The position numbers were made by a program, and so were the translations under genes. The notes beneath the pieces were generated by a model. The model saw only the letters and a program-made list of their open reading frames with translations, searched no databases and was not told where the DNA came from. This document shows, one piece after another, positions 13,201-28,200 of a stretch of 64,000 nt of DNA (positions within the stretch are counted from its first letter, which is position 1; every line of letters begins with the position of its first letter). The DNA comes from Anthopleura xanthogrammica (lineage: Eukaryota > Cnidaria > Anthozoa > Actiniaria > Actiniidae): contig OZ025208.1 in NCBI GenBank assembly GCA_964019055.1, forward strand, positions 3,208,453-3,272,452, given 5' to 3'.

Positions 13201-16200
13201 CTTTTACAAGTAAGTTACAGTTAGTATAGGAAATCGCACGACCTCGAGTACAATTTGGATTTTAATAGGTACGAGTAATGTTTTGAAAGTTCTTGTAATT
13301 GCACGAGCCTTTAGGCGACCTCGAGTACAATTTGGATTTTAATAGGTACGAGTAATGTTTTGAAAGTTCTTGTAATTGCACGAGCCTTTAGGCGAGAATT
13401 GTACGAGAATTGTATTTTTTATTTATAGTTCACTCAACAAAATTTTATAAAAAATGCGAAGCGAAGGCATTCATCCATCTTCATTGCCTATGCTATAACC
13501 GACCCTTCTCCAAGAAAGCTAAGTCAAGAACAGAATATAAAGAGTTGCTTTAAACGCTTTTTAAATTAGTATTTTATGTATGATTTGATGTTATATAATA
13601 ATTTTACATCTCTAGTAAAAAGCCATTTCAATGCATGTTTACATGTTTACAACTATTGAATGACAGTACTGACAGCTAAACAGCGAATCAAAAAGCGACT
13701 TTTCTTTGAAAACGTACAGTGTGAAAACTAAGCGAAAGTTGAGAGTTTACAGTTCGCTAAGATATGTTTTTTTCCTCTTAGCATTTGCTAATAACTGCAA
13801 AAACACAATTTCAAAAATACTTTCTTTTAAAACAAGCTAGCTGGACAACATCAAAAGGGACAAAAGCGATTAATATGTCGTTCAAGTTAAAAGTTTTGAA
13901 GTACAACTTGCCGTGAACGACTCGCCAGTGATCAGACCATGTGCTTTGGATATTATTCCCTCCTGTAGCTTGAAGAATTTCGCTGCTATTTTCTTCGAAT
14001 GGTGAATTATCTGAAGTTTTATTATTTCAAGACTGGATTGACAACTTAGGATCAATTAACTTGTGATAAATAGCTGAATTCGTCTCTCAACAACTACACG
14101 ACATTTTGCCGGTAAGATTTGATCTTGACTATTTTTAAACAAAAAACGAGCCTCTACTTACTGTGTTTTTTCGCTAAACGGAAAGAAATTTGCTTTAAAA
14201 CTATTGTTAGCTATTTTCTACATATTGTAGATGTGGTTTTGAATTTATTTTTCGAGAAAACCACAGAAAACAACAGGTAATAAAACGAGGACATTCAAAG
14301 CTCCAACTCCAATTTGGCGAAAACTAGAAAGAAAAAATGACTACAAAACATGATTTATTACGTCTTGAATTTTTCTAGTAATCATAATTAAAGTCCTTCC
14401 TATGTGTGTATCGAACAGTTTTCTGAAATTTTTGCATTTTAATCTATAAAACACTGATTTTTTGGGAATTTCACTGGGAAAATTTGCCGCTTTTGGCCGT
14501 GTTTCCATAGCAACTTAATAGGTACTCCTACGGAGTACAATTAACGCTCTAATTGTACTCCCCTCGACCTATCAGAATCGAGAAATAATTTTGTCGAGTG
14601 TACTATAAGCACTAAAACAACTCGTCAGTCCCATTTTTCCAGTCAGGTCAAAACACATGCACGGGGAACTGCTGAGTAAAACATTGATAGAGTTTTCGAT
14701 AGTGTTATTTGCGATAGTGATTTTAATTATATACAACAATAAGAATTAAGAAACGCTACACACATACATTACAGACATCTGTGCAAGCGGTATAAGCGCA
14801 TTTTTTTGACTGAGAATATCATGTAATTGCCAGCAACGCTGCAGTACTGTTCGTGATTACACGATAAACCTTTTTGTATAAAACGCAGAAGTATATCCCG
14901 ATTCTATTTCTGCAACACTGATTTCAGCAGTCGCACCACACCTGATGATGATGACGACGACGATGATGAAGATAGTCATGTTGATGAAACTACCGATAAC
15001 GATGATAATGATGATAACGATAATAATGGTGATGATAAAAAACAAAGGAGGTTTATTAACAATGAATGTGATGGGAATTTTTCGACTTAAAAACGATGTA
15101 TTTACCGGCAACAATATTCAGGGAAATATTAGGATAATTATAAATCAAAATTATGTAAAAGTTATAAGTGGTAAAATATATTTAGCAATATTGTATAAGC
15201 ACTCGCCTCTCACCAATGCGATATGATATACAGCCAATTCAAAAAACGTTATCGTCGACTGACTCAATCCTACGCGACTGGACAGAAGCGGTTGAATTAT
15301 GCACCGGGCTCACAGTACGAAAATGCCCTGGCGTACGTAATAGTATTTTAATGACTTAACAATTTCAAAATTGGGAACTTCTTTGACTGAATATTAGTCA
15401 TATCGTTTTTTGTCTTCCTTTCTCAAAACCAGAAGACAAACATTTAAAGGGTTGCTGCTTACATTATTTTATTTGTAAAGAAAAACAACTACTTCAGAGG
15501 GAATAATTGAGCGTCTCAGCGATTTCTACCCATACTCACTTTCGTTCCAGTCGAGCAGTCGCGCAGCTGTGGAGACGGTCAGCGACAACGCTTTTTGCAA
15601 AAAAACTGTATTTTAGCCCTGATTTAATTTAGATTTTTGCGATTTAACAGAATCTTAGTCGAACCCAAAATCCCGAATTTTGATAGTCAAGAATTGATTA
15701 TCATTTCTGCATAATGAGTATAATACATGCTTAAAAGTTTGATTATAGAATATCAATCAAGGTAATATTTCAATAAAAATACCGCAATAAATAGAGGATA
15801 TTACACGGTGGCGCGAAGAAATGAAGCTTATCTTCGAGTGGTGATTTTTTTTTTTTTCAGCACGAGAAGATAAACTTCATATCTTCCAGCAGACGTGTAA
15901 TTTTCTTTTTATTATATAGACACATTCACAAACTACGTAACACGTGTTAAAATGAGTGGGAAAACATTGGAAATGACGTCATCGATATCTTCACGTGTGA
16001 GAATATGGAAAATATGTCACTGAGGTCCTGGATGTAGTTTGTATGAAAAGTAATAGTTGCGTATTTCCCAGTAATAGTAGTTGGGCGGCAAGATAAGTCA
16101 AGGTGAAGGAGGGGGAGCGTTAGATGTAAATTGTTTTCTTTAAGCTAAGGACCTATAGATCCTTCAAAATTGATTTCCATTAAGAGGAATATTTAAGAGA

Positions 16201-19200
16201 AGTCGGCAACACGAACCATAGAACAAGGAAGTTGGGGTATCAAGTTTTTTTTGCATCCCACTCGAGATGGGGACGGCAAGAAATTAATTTAACTCTTTTA
16301 GAGAAAGAGGGTAACAACTTGAAAGCATTTTCCGTTCAATTCATTATCCCCTCCCAGATAATTATTGCACAGTCCCTGCTCTTGCAGAGAGAGTCTTTTC
16401 TACCCCGCTAGGAAGCGAGAGGAAAGGTTCCTAGTGAGGTACAAAAGATGTTGTGTTCGTAGGTTAGATAGGCCTAAAATATAGGAGGCGGACGAGGGAG
16501 AGAGCCCCCTGAGTCCTCCCACTTCTTTAGGATCATTTCTATTCCCCTAATTGCGATCTACTGTTGTTTTTTTTTTGTTTTTTTTTGATTCGGCGATTTT
16601 GGCCGCTCCTGCAGAACTGACCTGACCATGAAATAATTCAATAATAAAATCAATATAGATTTTGGTTGAAGAAATCTCAGTCTTCAGCCAAAAAAAAAAG
16701 TGACCACCACCACATGTAGGTCGCAGGATATAGCAAACATATAAACAAAGACAACAGGTAGTAACAGGTTCAGCTACTATTGACGTCCTAAATGGCCTAG
16801 GTGAACACAAACAGGCAAAATTGTAGCCTCAAAAATTGAAATCAGTGGATGTAAAGTTACGTTATTTACAATATTTTATCATTGTAATCCTAAAGGACCC
16901 ACCGTGGATAAATAAAGTTGATTTATCTATCTGAGCAATTCCTTGCCGACATTTTAGGCTCAAGTTTCGGTAGTCAAAGAAATAAGTAATCTCCAGGGGG
17001 AAAAAACATTTGAGCTATACTTTGTTCTTGTCTTGCAGCAGCTGAGATGGCAATATAATTTATTCTAGTTTACATCGATACATTTGCACGTGCATTATTG
17101 CACACGATCTGTGACAAAAATCTAGTATATGATGAATCGGCGGTTTAGGCAAATTTCAACAACACATAAACTTCATGTCATATGAAATAAAAATATATAT
17201 ACATTGAAGTCCTGTAAGTTGCGTTGCTTTGTCGGTCTTTGGGATTTTACGACTCAAGTTGATCTTACTTATTTTATTGGTTGAAGTAGGAGGGTGCTAA
17301 GTTACTTAGTATTCATCTATTATTGTTTTTTTGTTTTTTTACATTTTACAAAAGCGGAACATACTTTATCGAAAATAAATGATAGATATCATGCCTGCAG
17401 GGAACTACTGGAAATAAATTACCGCAGCACGTGAAAGAAGACCAACTTAAGTCATATACTTAGATCAGTTTGTAAGGATCAGTTTGTAAAGAACTTTGTG
17501 AGCCTTAAGGTGGCTGCCTAGTATAGAAAAATGAAGCAACTGCGCACGCTTCTACGCAATCACAATGACGCCATAAAGCAGGCAATCTGACGCCACTATC
17601 TGCGCGCGCATGAATAATTTTCAAACTGTTATTGAAGAACCATGCGCGTTTTGAACTTCAACAGGGCAAAACCCTCGAATTTTGCACGGGGCTCTATAAA
17701 ACGTTTTCGCATTTCCAAAAGAGTACATTAAAAAGAAACTTTTGACAAAGTTTGAAAAAAAATTACATTGGTTTTACTAGTAGAAATAGCCGTAAGCGTG
17801 CGTTTTTTGCACTCGTTTTAGTCAAAATCGCAAGGTCAAGACAAATAAATAAATTATTTTGACTATATTTCTCAATATTTTCCAAATATTTTGACACACA
17901 TTTGTAATATGATATATAATTTAGTTTTCCTGAAAAAACAACTTCAAAAGTTTGATTATCGGTGAAGTTATGATTTTTTTCGTAGAGGGTTGGTTTCTCT
18001 TTTTTTTCTTCAAAAAGTGGTTGCATATTCTTGTGCTTAATCGTGCATATCACGAAACGACCTCGGGACACCCCTTTTTTCTTTCCAGATTTGAAACCAG
18101 CATTAAATTTTAGTTTAAAAAATTGTGATTCAAGAACTTTATCATGGATTTTTTTCTATAGTAGGCAGCCACCTTATGGCATTGATTGAGTCGTTTTAAT
18201 ACTAAATGTAATAAACCTGCTTTCTTTCAGATACGGATGCGCGAACGAAAGGACCACTGCAATGCAATTCTAACTATCAATGGTTCAACCTTTTCAAAGG
18301 AGCCTTGCCTAAAGATTCCAGGTACAGATCATTTATCTTGCGTACACGGCTAAGCAACAATGCTAGGGGAAAAGGGATCATTTCCCACTAACCTCAATTA
18401 ATCATTCTTCCCCTGAAAGACACGCGTTAAAAATATATTGCCAATGTAAAGGTTGTTCACAGGCAGCGTAGGATACCCTCTTCTCTCACCGGATAATCTC
18501 TTTGGTGTTCCAAGGTTCTTTTTCTGTCCTTAGAAAACTGAAACATCGCCAGAAAACCGCGCCGCTACCCATGTCACGCATGGTTAACCCGGCTCAGAAG
18601 AAAATACGGCCGGCGAAAAGTTATGAGAAATGTATGGGTTTAAAACAAAAAGTGTCTAAAATATAGCCTGTGTGTTGGCGGATCAAAAATGTCTGCATCT
18701 CAATTTGTAATTCATTTATAGGAAATTATAACCTGCAAGAAAAATATTACTTTAATCTAAATTTGAGGTTTCCTTTTTAAATTTCAAAATGACTCCTAGA
18801 GAAATCGCACTGAAAGCAGAGGTTTGTATGAGAACGGAAAAATAAACGAAAGTTAAATTAGTTTGTAATTCGCCGAAACAGAGAATAGACGACAAAAGAA
18901 ACAAATGTCTGCATTCAGAAATATTGTTTAATTATTTGAGCACCAGCTCGAAACTAAGTCTCGGCTCTAGGATAAAATCCGAGGTTTCCTTTCGATTGCT
19001 GAACAATAACAGCAGTTAAACAGCTTAAAAATACCTCCATGTTTCTCCGTTAAAGTTCGCAAAATGCCCTGACTTCGGGGCTTGATATCTTCGCAAAGAA
19101 TAAGCCAAATCTCATAGTTGAAACGCCATTTTGAAGAGCAACTCTCGATCGGGGCACACAATAGCATATTTGGTCCGAATATCCAGTGGGACTCCCAGAA

Positions 19201-22200
19201 AATAGCGCCCAAATGTATGTACCATCGCAGGAAGGTCCGTTAGCCCGCGAATAAATCAGAAATGTCAGCGGTCTTTACTAAACTTGCGGGAACTTTTGAA
19301 AAAAGCGCGAGTTTCTACTAAAAAAATTCTAAGATATAGTCGAGATGGGCCTTAATATTGATTCCCTTGTTTAAATATCTTCGATAGAGTAGGTTTTTTC
19401 TGTTTCCACTTATTAAACGCATGCGCAATGCGCCCATTGAATACCGCTGACCGCACTTGCATGTCGAGGTTTTCTGGCGATGACTCATTCAAAAATATGT
19501 TCAGGAATTTCCTAAATTGAAAAGAAGTTAAATCATCCTCAATTGTTCTTCGTCATTCTGTTTTCTTTTCATTCGAATTTTTCATGGTATTCGCCGTTTT
19601 CACATTCCCCATAATACATTGCTTTTTTTTGGTGGGGGGGGGGGGGGGGGGAGTAAACAACTAAAAAAATCGTACATTTTTATGCTGAAGACTGGTTAGA
19701 AGGTGTTACAAATGCAACTTATGATATATAAAGATGTATAAGAAACAGCCAGAAACATAAAGAAATAAAAATTAAAAGCCTTTCTTACATGAAAACTTTG
19801 AGCTCTTCTTCATGAGTCAATAAATTGTCTGTAACACAAAAATTCTTGAGTTTTTGAACATGAAAAATTAACTGACTGGTAATCAGTATTTTACAGATAA
19901 AAGCAGGCATAGTGTACATTCATTTGAATAATTGTTGAATATAGGATTTTTATTAGATTTTCAAAGCTTTTTTGTGTTAATGGCTGAGAGAGATCTCTTC
20001 TGTTTGCCTCGGCTTTAGCACATCAAGAATGTCATGACTACAAGACCCTCAGTTATTCAGATCGTCGAGAAGACACCATTGCAGAAGACGAAACCTTCCG
20101 AGGTTGTGACGATCATCTTTCCATGACCGCATGGTACCGAGTTGTAGATAATGCCGGAAACCAGTTGTCAAGATGGTGTATAAAGGGTAAATCGTTTTGC
20201 TCTACTAAATACATGGGGTGGATCAATGGCCTACTTCCTTCAGTAGAAGATGGGGTAGTTGAACGTCAACTCTGCTTTGCGTTAGGAGACAAGTCCTGTG
20301 TTAAGGCGACTATCGTAAAGATACGAAACTGCACGAAATATTTCGTCTATCAGTTTCCGCGAAGAGTTCCAACTTGTCCATCAAAGTATTGTACTGTCTA
20401 CAAACAAGGTGAGTCCACAGGAAGCCCAAGCGCTGTATCTGTGTAGCCTTTATAAAGCAATATATGTGAGAATGTTCATCTGCTCATTACATGGAAATTT
20501 TGATTAAAAGTTCTTGAAACAATTGTTTATTTGGAGAAACAAATTAGGAGAAATGGCTTAAATGTTATTCCAATCATGTGAAACCGCTAACAGCGCCAAG
20601 GAACGACACAAAGAACATTTAGCTAAGTTTTAAGGCTTTTAATTCAAAATGATGTTATAGAAAATGGCTAGACATTAGATAGATAATGATGAACCTGTGT
20701 GGAATTTAGTATGAGTTTTGATGTTCAATATTTTGACAAACCGGTTTTTTTTTTGTTCCTACAGAATGGAGAGATAATCGTATTGGTGTATCTGACAGGA
20801 ACATCATACCAGATGACAGGTTTACAGCAAGCTCAACGAGATTTAACTTTTTCGGTCCACACTATGCACGACTGAATGGAAACGGGGGATGGATACCAAA
20901 GACCAATACTGACCCTAATGACTATCTACAGATAGACTTGGGTGAAGTGTTTGTCATCCATGCCCTAGCTACGCAAGGTTTATCTTGGTTTGACGTTTAT
21001 ACTACAGAATACAAGATATCAACATCTATTAACAATAGCACTTGGACTATGTACCAAAGTGGTGGCAAAGAAAAGGTAATAACAATACAGTGGTTCTATT
21101 AATTAGATACTTTCAACACCTTGTCTGGTGTCTGATGAATAGAGTATCCGCTGAATATACATGGCCAGCTATTCCGGCCACTGAGCCCGCAATGAGGCAG
21201 CGGTTATCCCCAATTGAATTACAAAATGGCGAATCTAAAATATAAAGATTTGATAGGCGCGAGCAAAGAAAAGAAAGATAAAAGTACGCTTTTTAAATGA
21301 AGAACAATTTGCTGCGTTATCATAGCATACAATAATTCCTTATCCTTCATCCTGACCAATAAAATTAACAAAATAAAGCGTTTGAATGGTTCCTTTCTTT
21401 GGCAATCGTTCGGACTAGAAAACGACATACTGTTTCTGTAAAATTTGTACAAAAACATGCAGCACTGCGAAGTAACAAGACTAATTTATCGAATTACAGA
21501 ATTCATATGAAATTTGCTGGGTAAAATTTAAAGAATACACTAACAATGAAATCCTTATTTCAAGGGTTTGTCCAATTTATCGATGTTTTGATGTTTCCTT
21601 TTTGGCATTAAAATGCTGCAAAACTTCTTCGTCCTCGTAAATAGAGAAGTACGGTATGTCGTTCTTCCGGTCTGCGATGTTTAGTGAATTTCCAACCATT
21701 TTTATTACGTAAAACTCCATCAAATATCGACATGTTTGGTATCAAAATGTCACTTGAAAACACTGCTTTCTAGTCGCGCTAGGAACTCTGGTATTAGCTG
21801 CAATGCAGTAAAGATGGCCAGTGGTTTCTATTGCTACAGCTTTACTTCCGGTGCTTTTTGGCGCAAAAGCGCGCGAAAGTCAAATTATACAGTCTCTAGA
21901 AGTGATGGAAAAATGTCCGATCTATTACAAAAATACGACCTGCAATTTCAGGGTAAGTGTATTCTTTAAATTTTACAAAGCAAATAGATTCGCCATTTTG
22001 TAATTTAATTGGAGATAACCGCTGCCTCATTGCGGGCTCAGTGGCCAGAATAGTTGGCCATGGAGATTCGTTTTGTAGAAAAATTGTGCCTGTTTAAAAA
22101 AACCACAAGGTATTTTGAACATTGCTTAGATTTTATTTTACGTTACCCAGATATATAAGTAATAGCCAGAATCTTAGAAAACCTAGCCTACTGAAACCTA

Positions 22201-25200
22201 AGATTAATTTAGAACATTTTAAAACATTTTTTCATAGACATGTTTAGGTATTTAGGGTCCGTGAATCACTCGTCTATTTGATTTTTTACTTCAACTTAAA
22301 ATGAAATATTAATGAAAACGATGTCATTTTTCGATTTAGACAATATTTTTCTCCTGGTATTTGACGTGTTGCAATAGTCTAGCAATGAAACGAGTGCTGG
22401 AAAAGTAGAGGAAGAAAATATTGAAGATCTAGCATCCATAAGTCTTGCATGTAGTGTTTAAAAAACGAGCAGGAGTGTTTTATCAAGTAAAAAAACCCAA
22501 GGCGTAGCCGAGGGTTTTTCATACTTGATAAAACACGTGCTGCAATATTTTAAATTGCTTCAGAAACTCATTTTAAAATTTTCAATGACCATTTTGTCCA
22601 ATATCGATTAAACCATGAAATCGAAAAATGTAATTAGTTGATTGATATGAGAAAACAAAAGAAAAAAGGTGTTGATGTTTCCATTTGGGAATAATGTATC
22701 TACAATAACAATAGACAAAAAAAATTAGAAATTCAAATGTGCAGAACTTGCTTGCAGTGTTTCATAACGGACTTTCAGCAGAATGCCACCAAAACGGAGT
22801 TTTAGACAGCCCAAAACAGACGCAGCAGAAAATAAAGCTATAGCAGATTATACTCCAAAGTCAACTCGTTATGCAACAAAATGAGCTTTTAAAATCTTTT
22901 CGGAACTGCGAAACCAACGAGATAACTTTGGAAAGTAATTGAGATAATTTAGTTCAAATTTATACAATGCTGTAATACCAGGATTGAATAATTGCTAATT
23001 TGATAACTTAGTAATTTAGCCTACGTTGTAATACAATATTTTGAGCACTGTTTTATGCGATATTTCCGAAAGATTCAGTGTATCCGGATAAACTTTCAAC
23101 ATAAAGACACATGTGACTTTATCAAAGGTTTAGGGTGATCAGGAATTCATTGTTCGCGCATTATACCCATTATTCCCCTGGGCCGCATTCAAATCCCTCC
23201 CCGGGCTTTAAGTTTCAAACGTCGTTTAAGTGGTATAAAATGCTTTCCTCGTGACCAGATAGGAACATCGGATTGGACAAAATGGTAATGAATTGTTAAT
23301 GAGTTTTTTAAGGGTTTTTATCACACCGCGGCCATATTGGTTGAAACAATAGGTTTCAATTCGCTTGGGTCCCCTTGTCCTCGCTTTGAGCCGTTTCATA
23401 ACGTTTTACTAACAAAGGTTTTTACTCTCATTGGAATAAACGTGGCCGCATTGTGATAAAAGCCCATGGCTTTCGCTTCTTTAGGCAACACGTCAAATAC
23501 CATGTGAAAAATCTTGTGTAAATCTTTGTACACTGCAGAAATATACCTTAAATACAACATGATCAGTTAGACCGCTACCTGCCTTCTTCCCTACCCCACC
23601 CCCCTAGAGCGTTCTTCCTAAAATACGATTTCGTGTTCTAATACAGCTGGTTTTTAATAAAATTTCAATCTCAGCGAGCAATTAAGTAACGTATAAAGCA
23701 CAAATCAAACTGGTCATAGAACTTCAATTTTCAAATTGTTAAAAAATTGAAAATTGATAAATTGGTGGCAATTTTCAATCCTCTTGAATAGAAATAAGCC
23801 AGATAAATCGAAGAAACGACTCCTTTTAGTTCAATTTTTCATTTTTATTTCCAGTTAAGAATCAAATTGAGGAATGACCTTCGAACTATTTAGCCTCTAT
23901 TATTCTTATTGCCTCTATTTTTTTATTACTAATTGTAAAACTGATATAACGTTATCAAGTGAATAACGATTTACTTACCATCATCAGTCATCTCAGAACA
24001 ATTCAATAAATGAAAAACATGGAATTTCTTTTATGTAAACGACGGTATTGTTTGTATGTCTTTTCAGTTATTTCCCGGTAACAAAGATAGTAATGGTGTC
24101 GTCAAGAATGCGTTAGACGATACTCGAACTCTTGCAAGGTTCATTAGATTCATACCAACGAAGTACCGTGAATGGAAGACACTACGTGTAGAAGTGTATG
24201 GATATAGGAAAGGTAAGTCTTATTCACGTGGTTAACGATAGAGGAAAAAAGAAGTAAATTCAGCAAGGAGGGGATAAGATTTGTTGATCGAACTCATAAT
24301 TATAGTAATAGTATCGCAATTGGCATACCAAATTGCGAGTTTTGTTAACCTCTGATGACATTTGTGTTTTAGATCTAAACAGCCTTGACTCAAACACTCA
24401 GAACGAATGGGAAGGCTGGGTAAAAGGACGAAACGAGAAAGTGCAATGGGAAGTACTTGATGAAAAATCATATGAAAAGGTTTCAAATTCTATAAAAGCC
24501 TCGAGAAGATCACAAGGTAGGTGTAGTTATTGATTCCTTCGTGATAAATGCAAGAACATGTAACGAGTTTATCTTTTTTGGATATAAGGCAGATCATTTA
24601 GAGAAATTAAGAATACAGGTCGCAGTTACTGAATTATGATTGGCTGATGACGGAGGGAAGGGTTTTTCTTAATCTGGAGCCTCGCGAGTACACTAAATGA
24701 TACTCTATCCAATGTGATTATTAATCCAGGCACAAAGTCTAATACACAGGAAGCCCAACGCTACGTAAATTATGTCGAAACACTAGTTAACATTTGTACC
24801 GCCGCAAAAGTAATTCCCATCGCATAATTGTTCCCCTCCAAGAACTGACCCCCAATCGCCGAATAAGTGACCCCCACCACTTGTCTGAACCCGATGGTCG
24901 CCGTGTAACTGATCCCGAGAAAGTGAGGAATCTGAAGAGTTGGGACAGCGGATCGGAAGAGTGCAAACAAATAGAATTCAATTGAGAATTAACAATAACC
25001 AAAAAAAGCTGACTTGTTTTTATATTTATCTAATATTAGTTTTCGATCACTGTATATTTGCTATATTTTGCTTCGCCTATTTATTTCTGAGATTTTATAA
25101 TGATAATTTAATTTCTTTAAATTTTCTTTTTCTTTTATCTTCCATTTTGATTATGAGTGAAATTATCCCTTGCACACTTTCTTATGTTCATTTACTTATT

Positions 25201-28200
25201 AGAACCAATGTCTTACTATTCTCATGAGGAAATGCTAATTTGAATACAAAAGAAAATTCGCAAAGCATTTTGGTAGTGATAATAGAATGACGCCATAGTG
25301 AAAATGTCCTATTAGCAACAAGTACTAAATAAGCTAAATAAGCATTAAGAGGGGTAGTCCATAATGTAGGCCTTAGTGAATTATAACTGTTGTGTAAGTT
25401 TCACTACGATCGGATAAATAGTTTAGGAGAACGGCACCGAAAACCATTTGTTCTGATCACTTCCGGTTTTTTCACTCGATTTCACCACATCCCCAAAAAC
25501 CCTAAAAATCACAAAATTCCTTTCGCATTCCTCGGCAAACAATTTAATTTCATGATTAAGAGATCCTAACCCTCATTTGGATGGATTTATCAAGCATTTT
25601 CCTTAAAATGGGAAAATTTTATCGATTTTTACATTATTTTAATTATTTTAAGCAATATTTTATACCCTATGTTGCAAGGCTAATATCTCCAATGGTACAT
25701 CGATTCACATAAATTAACTACTACAGGGAGAAAGAGTAATGTTTTATCTTTACTTTTATCAAATAAAATTTTGGGGCATTTGAAAATTCGAATTTTGGCA
25801 AGACGAAATACAACCCCTATTGACCCCCAAAATAATGACAACTTGAGTCGTAAGCGGTCACGCTTTATGCGAGAGATAAATTATTTGGTCCATTAAGCTG
25901 CTTCTTATAGACAAGAAACTCGATGGTGTAGAAGATAAAACGTTTATTGACATTCTCAGAAAATATTAAAAGAATCCAAGTGAAATTTTTATTGTTTTAG
26001 GACAACCAAGTTGAGTCTTCTTGTTGTGTCACTCGATACTAACGATTTGCCCCTTCGATTTTCGATAATGTTTGGTATAGATTGTCTTTAAAAAACCTCA
26101 ATCACAATATAACAACCTTACTAATACAGTATGAACAATTTGTACCTTATTACACTTGGATTTGTAGAAAATAAACTCGTTGAAGCCAGGTGCCATGCGA
26201 ATAACTCAATAGTCCAACTGACTTTGCAGGATTACGTGACAAATATTACCCGTAGAGGCGTTCAGTTGAGTTTATATAAAACAAGACCTGAACAAGAGGT
26301 TTTCATTCTAGTTGTTTAATTATGTTTTCCTGATTTTTACAGCGCGACGCGCCTTACCGTAGCCACCCAACAAACTTTTTTACAAGTTAGCCAATCAGAA
26401 AGCGAGAATTTGTAAATTTGCATGTGATCTTGCTTTGTTGTTACCGCAAATATTTGAACTTCGGAGCAAGAACTTGAAGAAAATGCTTAAAAATCTCTAT
26501 TTCTAAAACCAGTTTTGCTCTTTTGGCTTGCTAACACTTAATACTTTCGTAGGCAGTCTTTTTCATGTGGAAATTCTTTGCAAGAAGTGATTTATCGTAC
26601 TTGTACGAAACTTTGGCAGGGTGGCCACGGTTAGGCGCGTCGCGCTGTAAAATGATAAAAAGAAAGAAACCATTTCTTCTAATGAACATTGAACCAAACT
26701 GAACAACTGTACAAACGTTAATTTAAAAATGTGTATTTTTGCTCCATTAATTAAACACGAATTGAACCGTTTTTTTGTTGGACCGAGAAAAGATTATAAA
26801 AGCCTTTCATTTAGCAAACAGTTTGTCCAATTCTAGCTTTTTAAAATTTAAACAAGGTTTTGTTATTATTAAACAGGCAGCTTAAATGAGCTAAACAAAA
26901 ATCGCACACAAAACAATTCCTGTCTGTAGTACATACAACCACAGATTCTATATTTTTTATCGGGATTACTTATGCGGTGGGGATCATTTTTGCGGCGGTA
27001 CAACATTTTCAATGAACTACAAGAATAATACACAGGGAGCCCAATAACATATAACACACAAACAAAATGAGCCCAATACTACATATCTCAAAGGATTTCA
27101 TGATGTTTTTATTCAGGTGATAACTTTACCCAGGATTATGAAGCAGACATTGGTTTCTCGCTTGGCCATAAAAATCACTCTGTCAGTGTCGAGATAAATG
27201 AAACGCTGGAAGAAATGACCATGTGTCTTTGGATGTCAATCAACAATTCATCGTCGATCAACATGAACGTCAGTTATGTAAAGGAGAATAAAGTAAAGAA
27301 TGTTATTGCATTTCTAGAGATTGATAACAAATCAAGGTACAAACAAGCTCAAAATCTAAAGAGTCAAATAAAAAAAAAATTCCCTTTTATAACAAAAACG
27401 GAACCCGGAAGTGCTATCGTTTATCATATTCACCATAACTTACAGCTGCTTTTTTAATATTCCTTCTTATTCTATCTTTTTTCTCTCTCTTGTTTTCAGA
27501 AACGGAACTTTAAAATGGATCCACATTTGCGTCACGTGGATGTCCAAATTTGGAGTGTGGCAGACGTACATCGACGGTGCTGCAATAGATATTGGACCTG
27601 GAGTGTTGGACCAAAAAGAACTGTATAGTAAGCTTGACGCTTTTGAAATACTGGCTAAAATAAGTATTATTATTAATTATCTTACAAAAAAAAAAAAGAC
27701 GCTGATGTGTGCCGTAGTGTTTCGATAGTTTGGTCCAGAAAGATGCATTTATCAACACATATATTAACACCACGTGCTCCGTCTCTGTCTTTTAACACAG
27801 GAAACTCGTACTTTTTACAACTGCATAAACATAGAAAACCCATGCAACCTAACACAGTTAAAAACTCAAAATCCCGGGGAGGGGAGGGGGGGTACTCCCT
27901 ATAATGGGCTATACGGGGATGCTCCGCCCGAAAGGGGTACTTTTTTCAGGCCGCAGAAATAGCAAAGGGGTGGGAATTTGTGAGTTTTGGTATAAAAAAG
28001 GGTATATTTTCTTCAAAGGTATATGAAAGGGGTACCTTTTCAGTCAAAAAGGTATATAAAAGGGGTACTTTTTTGCTGAAATTTGGTATAGAAAAGGGTA
28101 AGGGGTCGAGAGTCCAAGTACTCCCCCCCCCCCCCCCCCCAACCCGGGCTCAAAATGAAGTCGCCTTGTTTTTGATTTTCCAAATGCTCATTATTCTCCC

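Larger units (their letters stand above)
11252..16900. repeat. Inverted segmental duplication, arm 1 (partner 46718-50893)
   Basis: Reading 46718-50893 in reverse complement reproduces this arm from ttgaacaattgtattgctgc (11253) to atcattgtaatcctaaagga (16880s). Arm 1 contains live receptor exons 9-11. Relative to arm 2 it has two extra blocks, 13225-14609 and about 15507-15918, both made of mobile DNA. Arm 2 lacks exon 10 and its surroundings and has an extra block of about 500 bp at 47570-48090. Homology continues beyond the MAM exons through the microsatellite and 16.4-16.9 kb, so this was a genomic duplication, not retrotransposition. Confidence 0.9.

Noticed and set aside
17763..18071. 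102-codon minus-strand frame as a transposase
   Set aside because: It lies within a TIR-bounded element, but I see no catalytic or DNA-binding motif; treated as non-coding filler.
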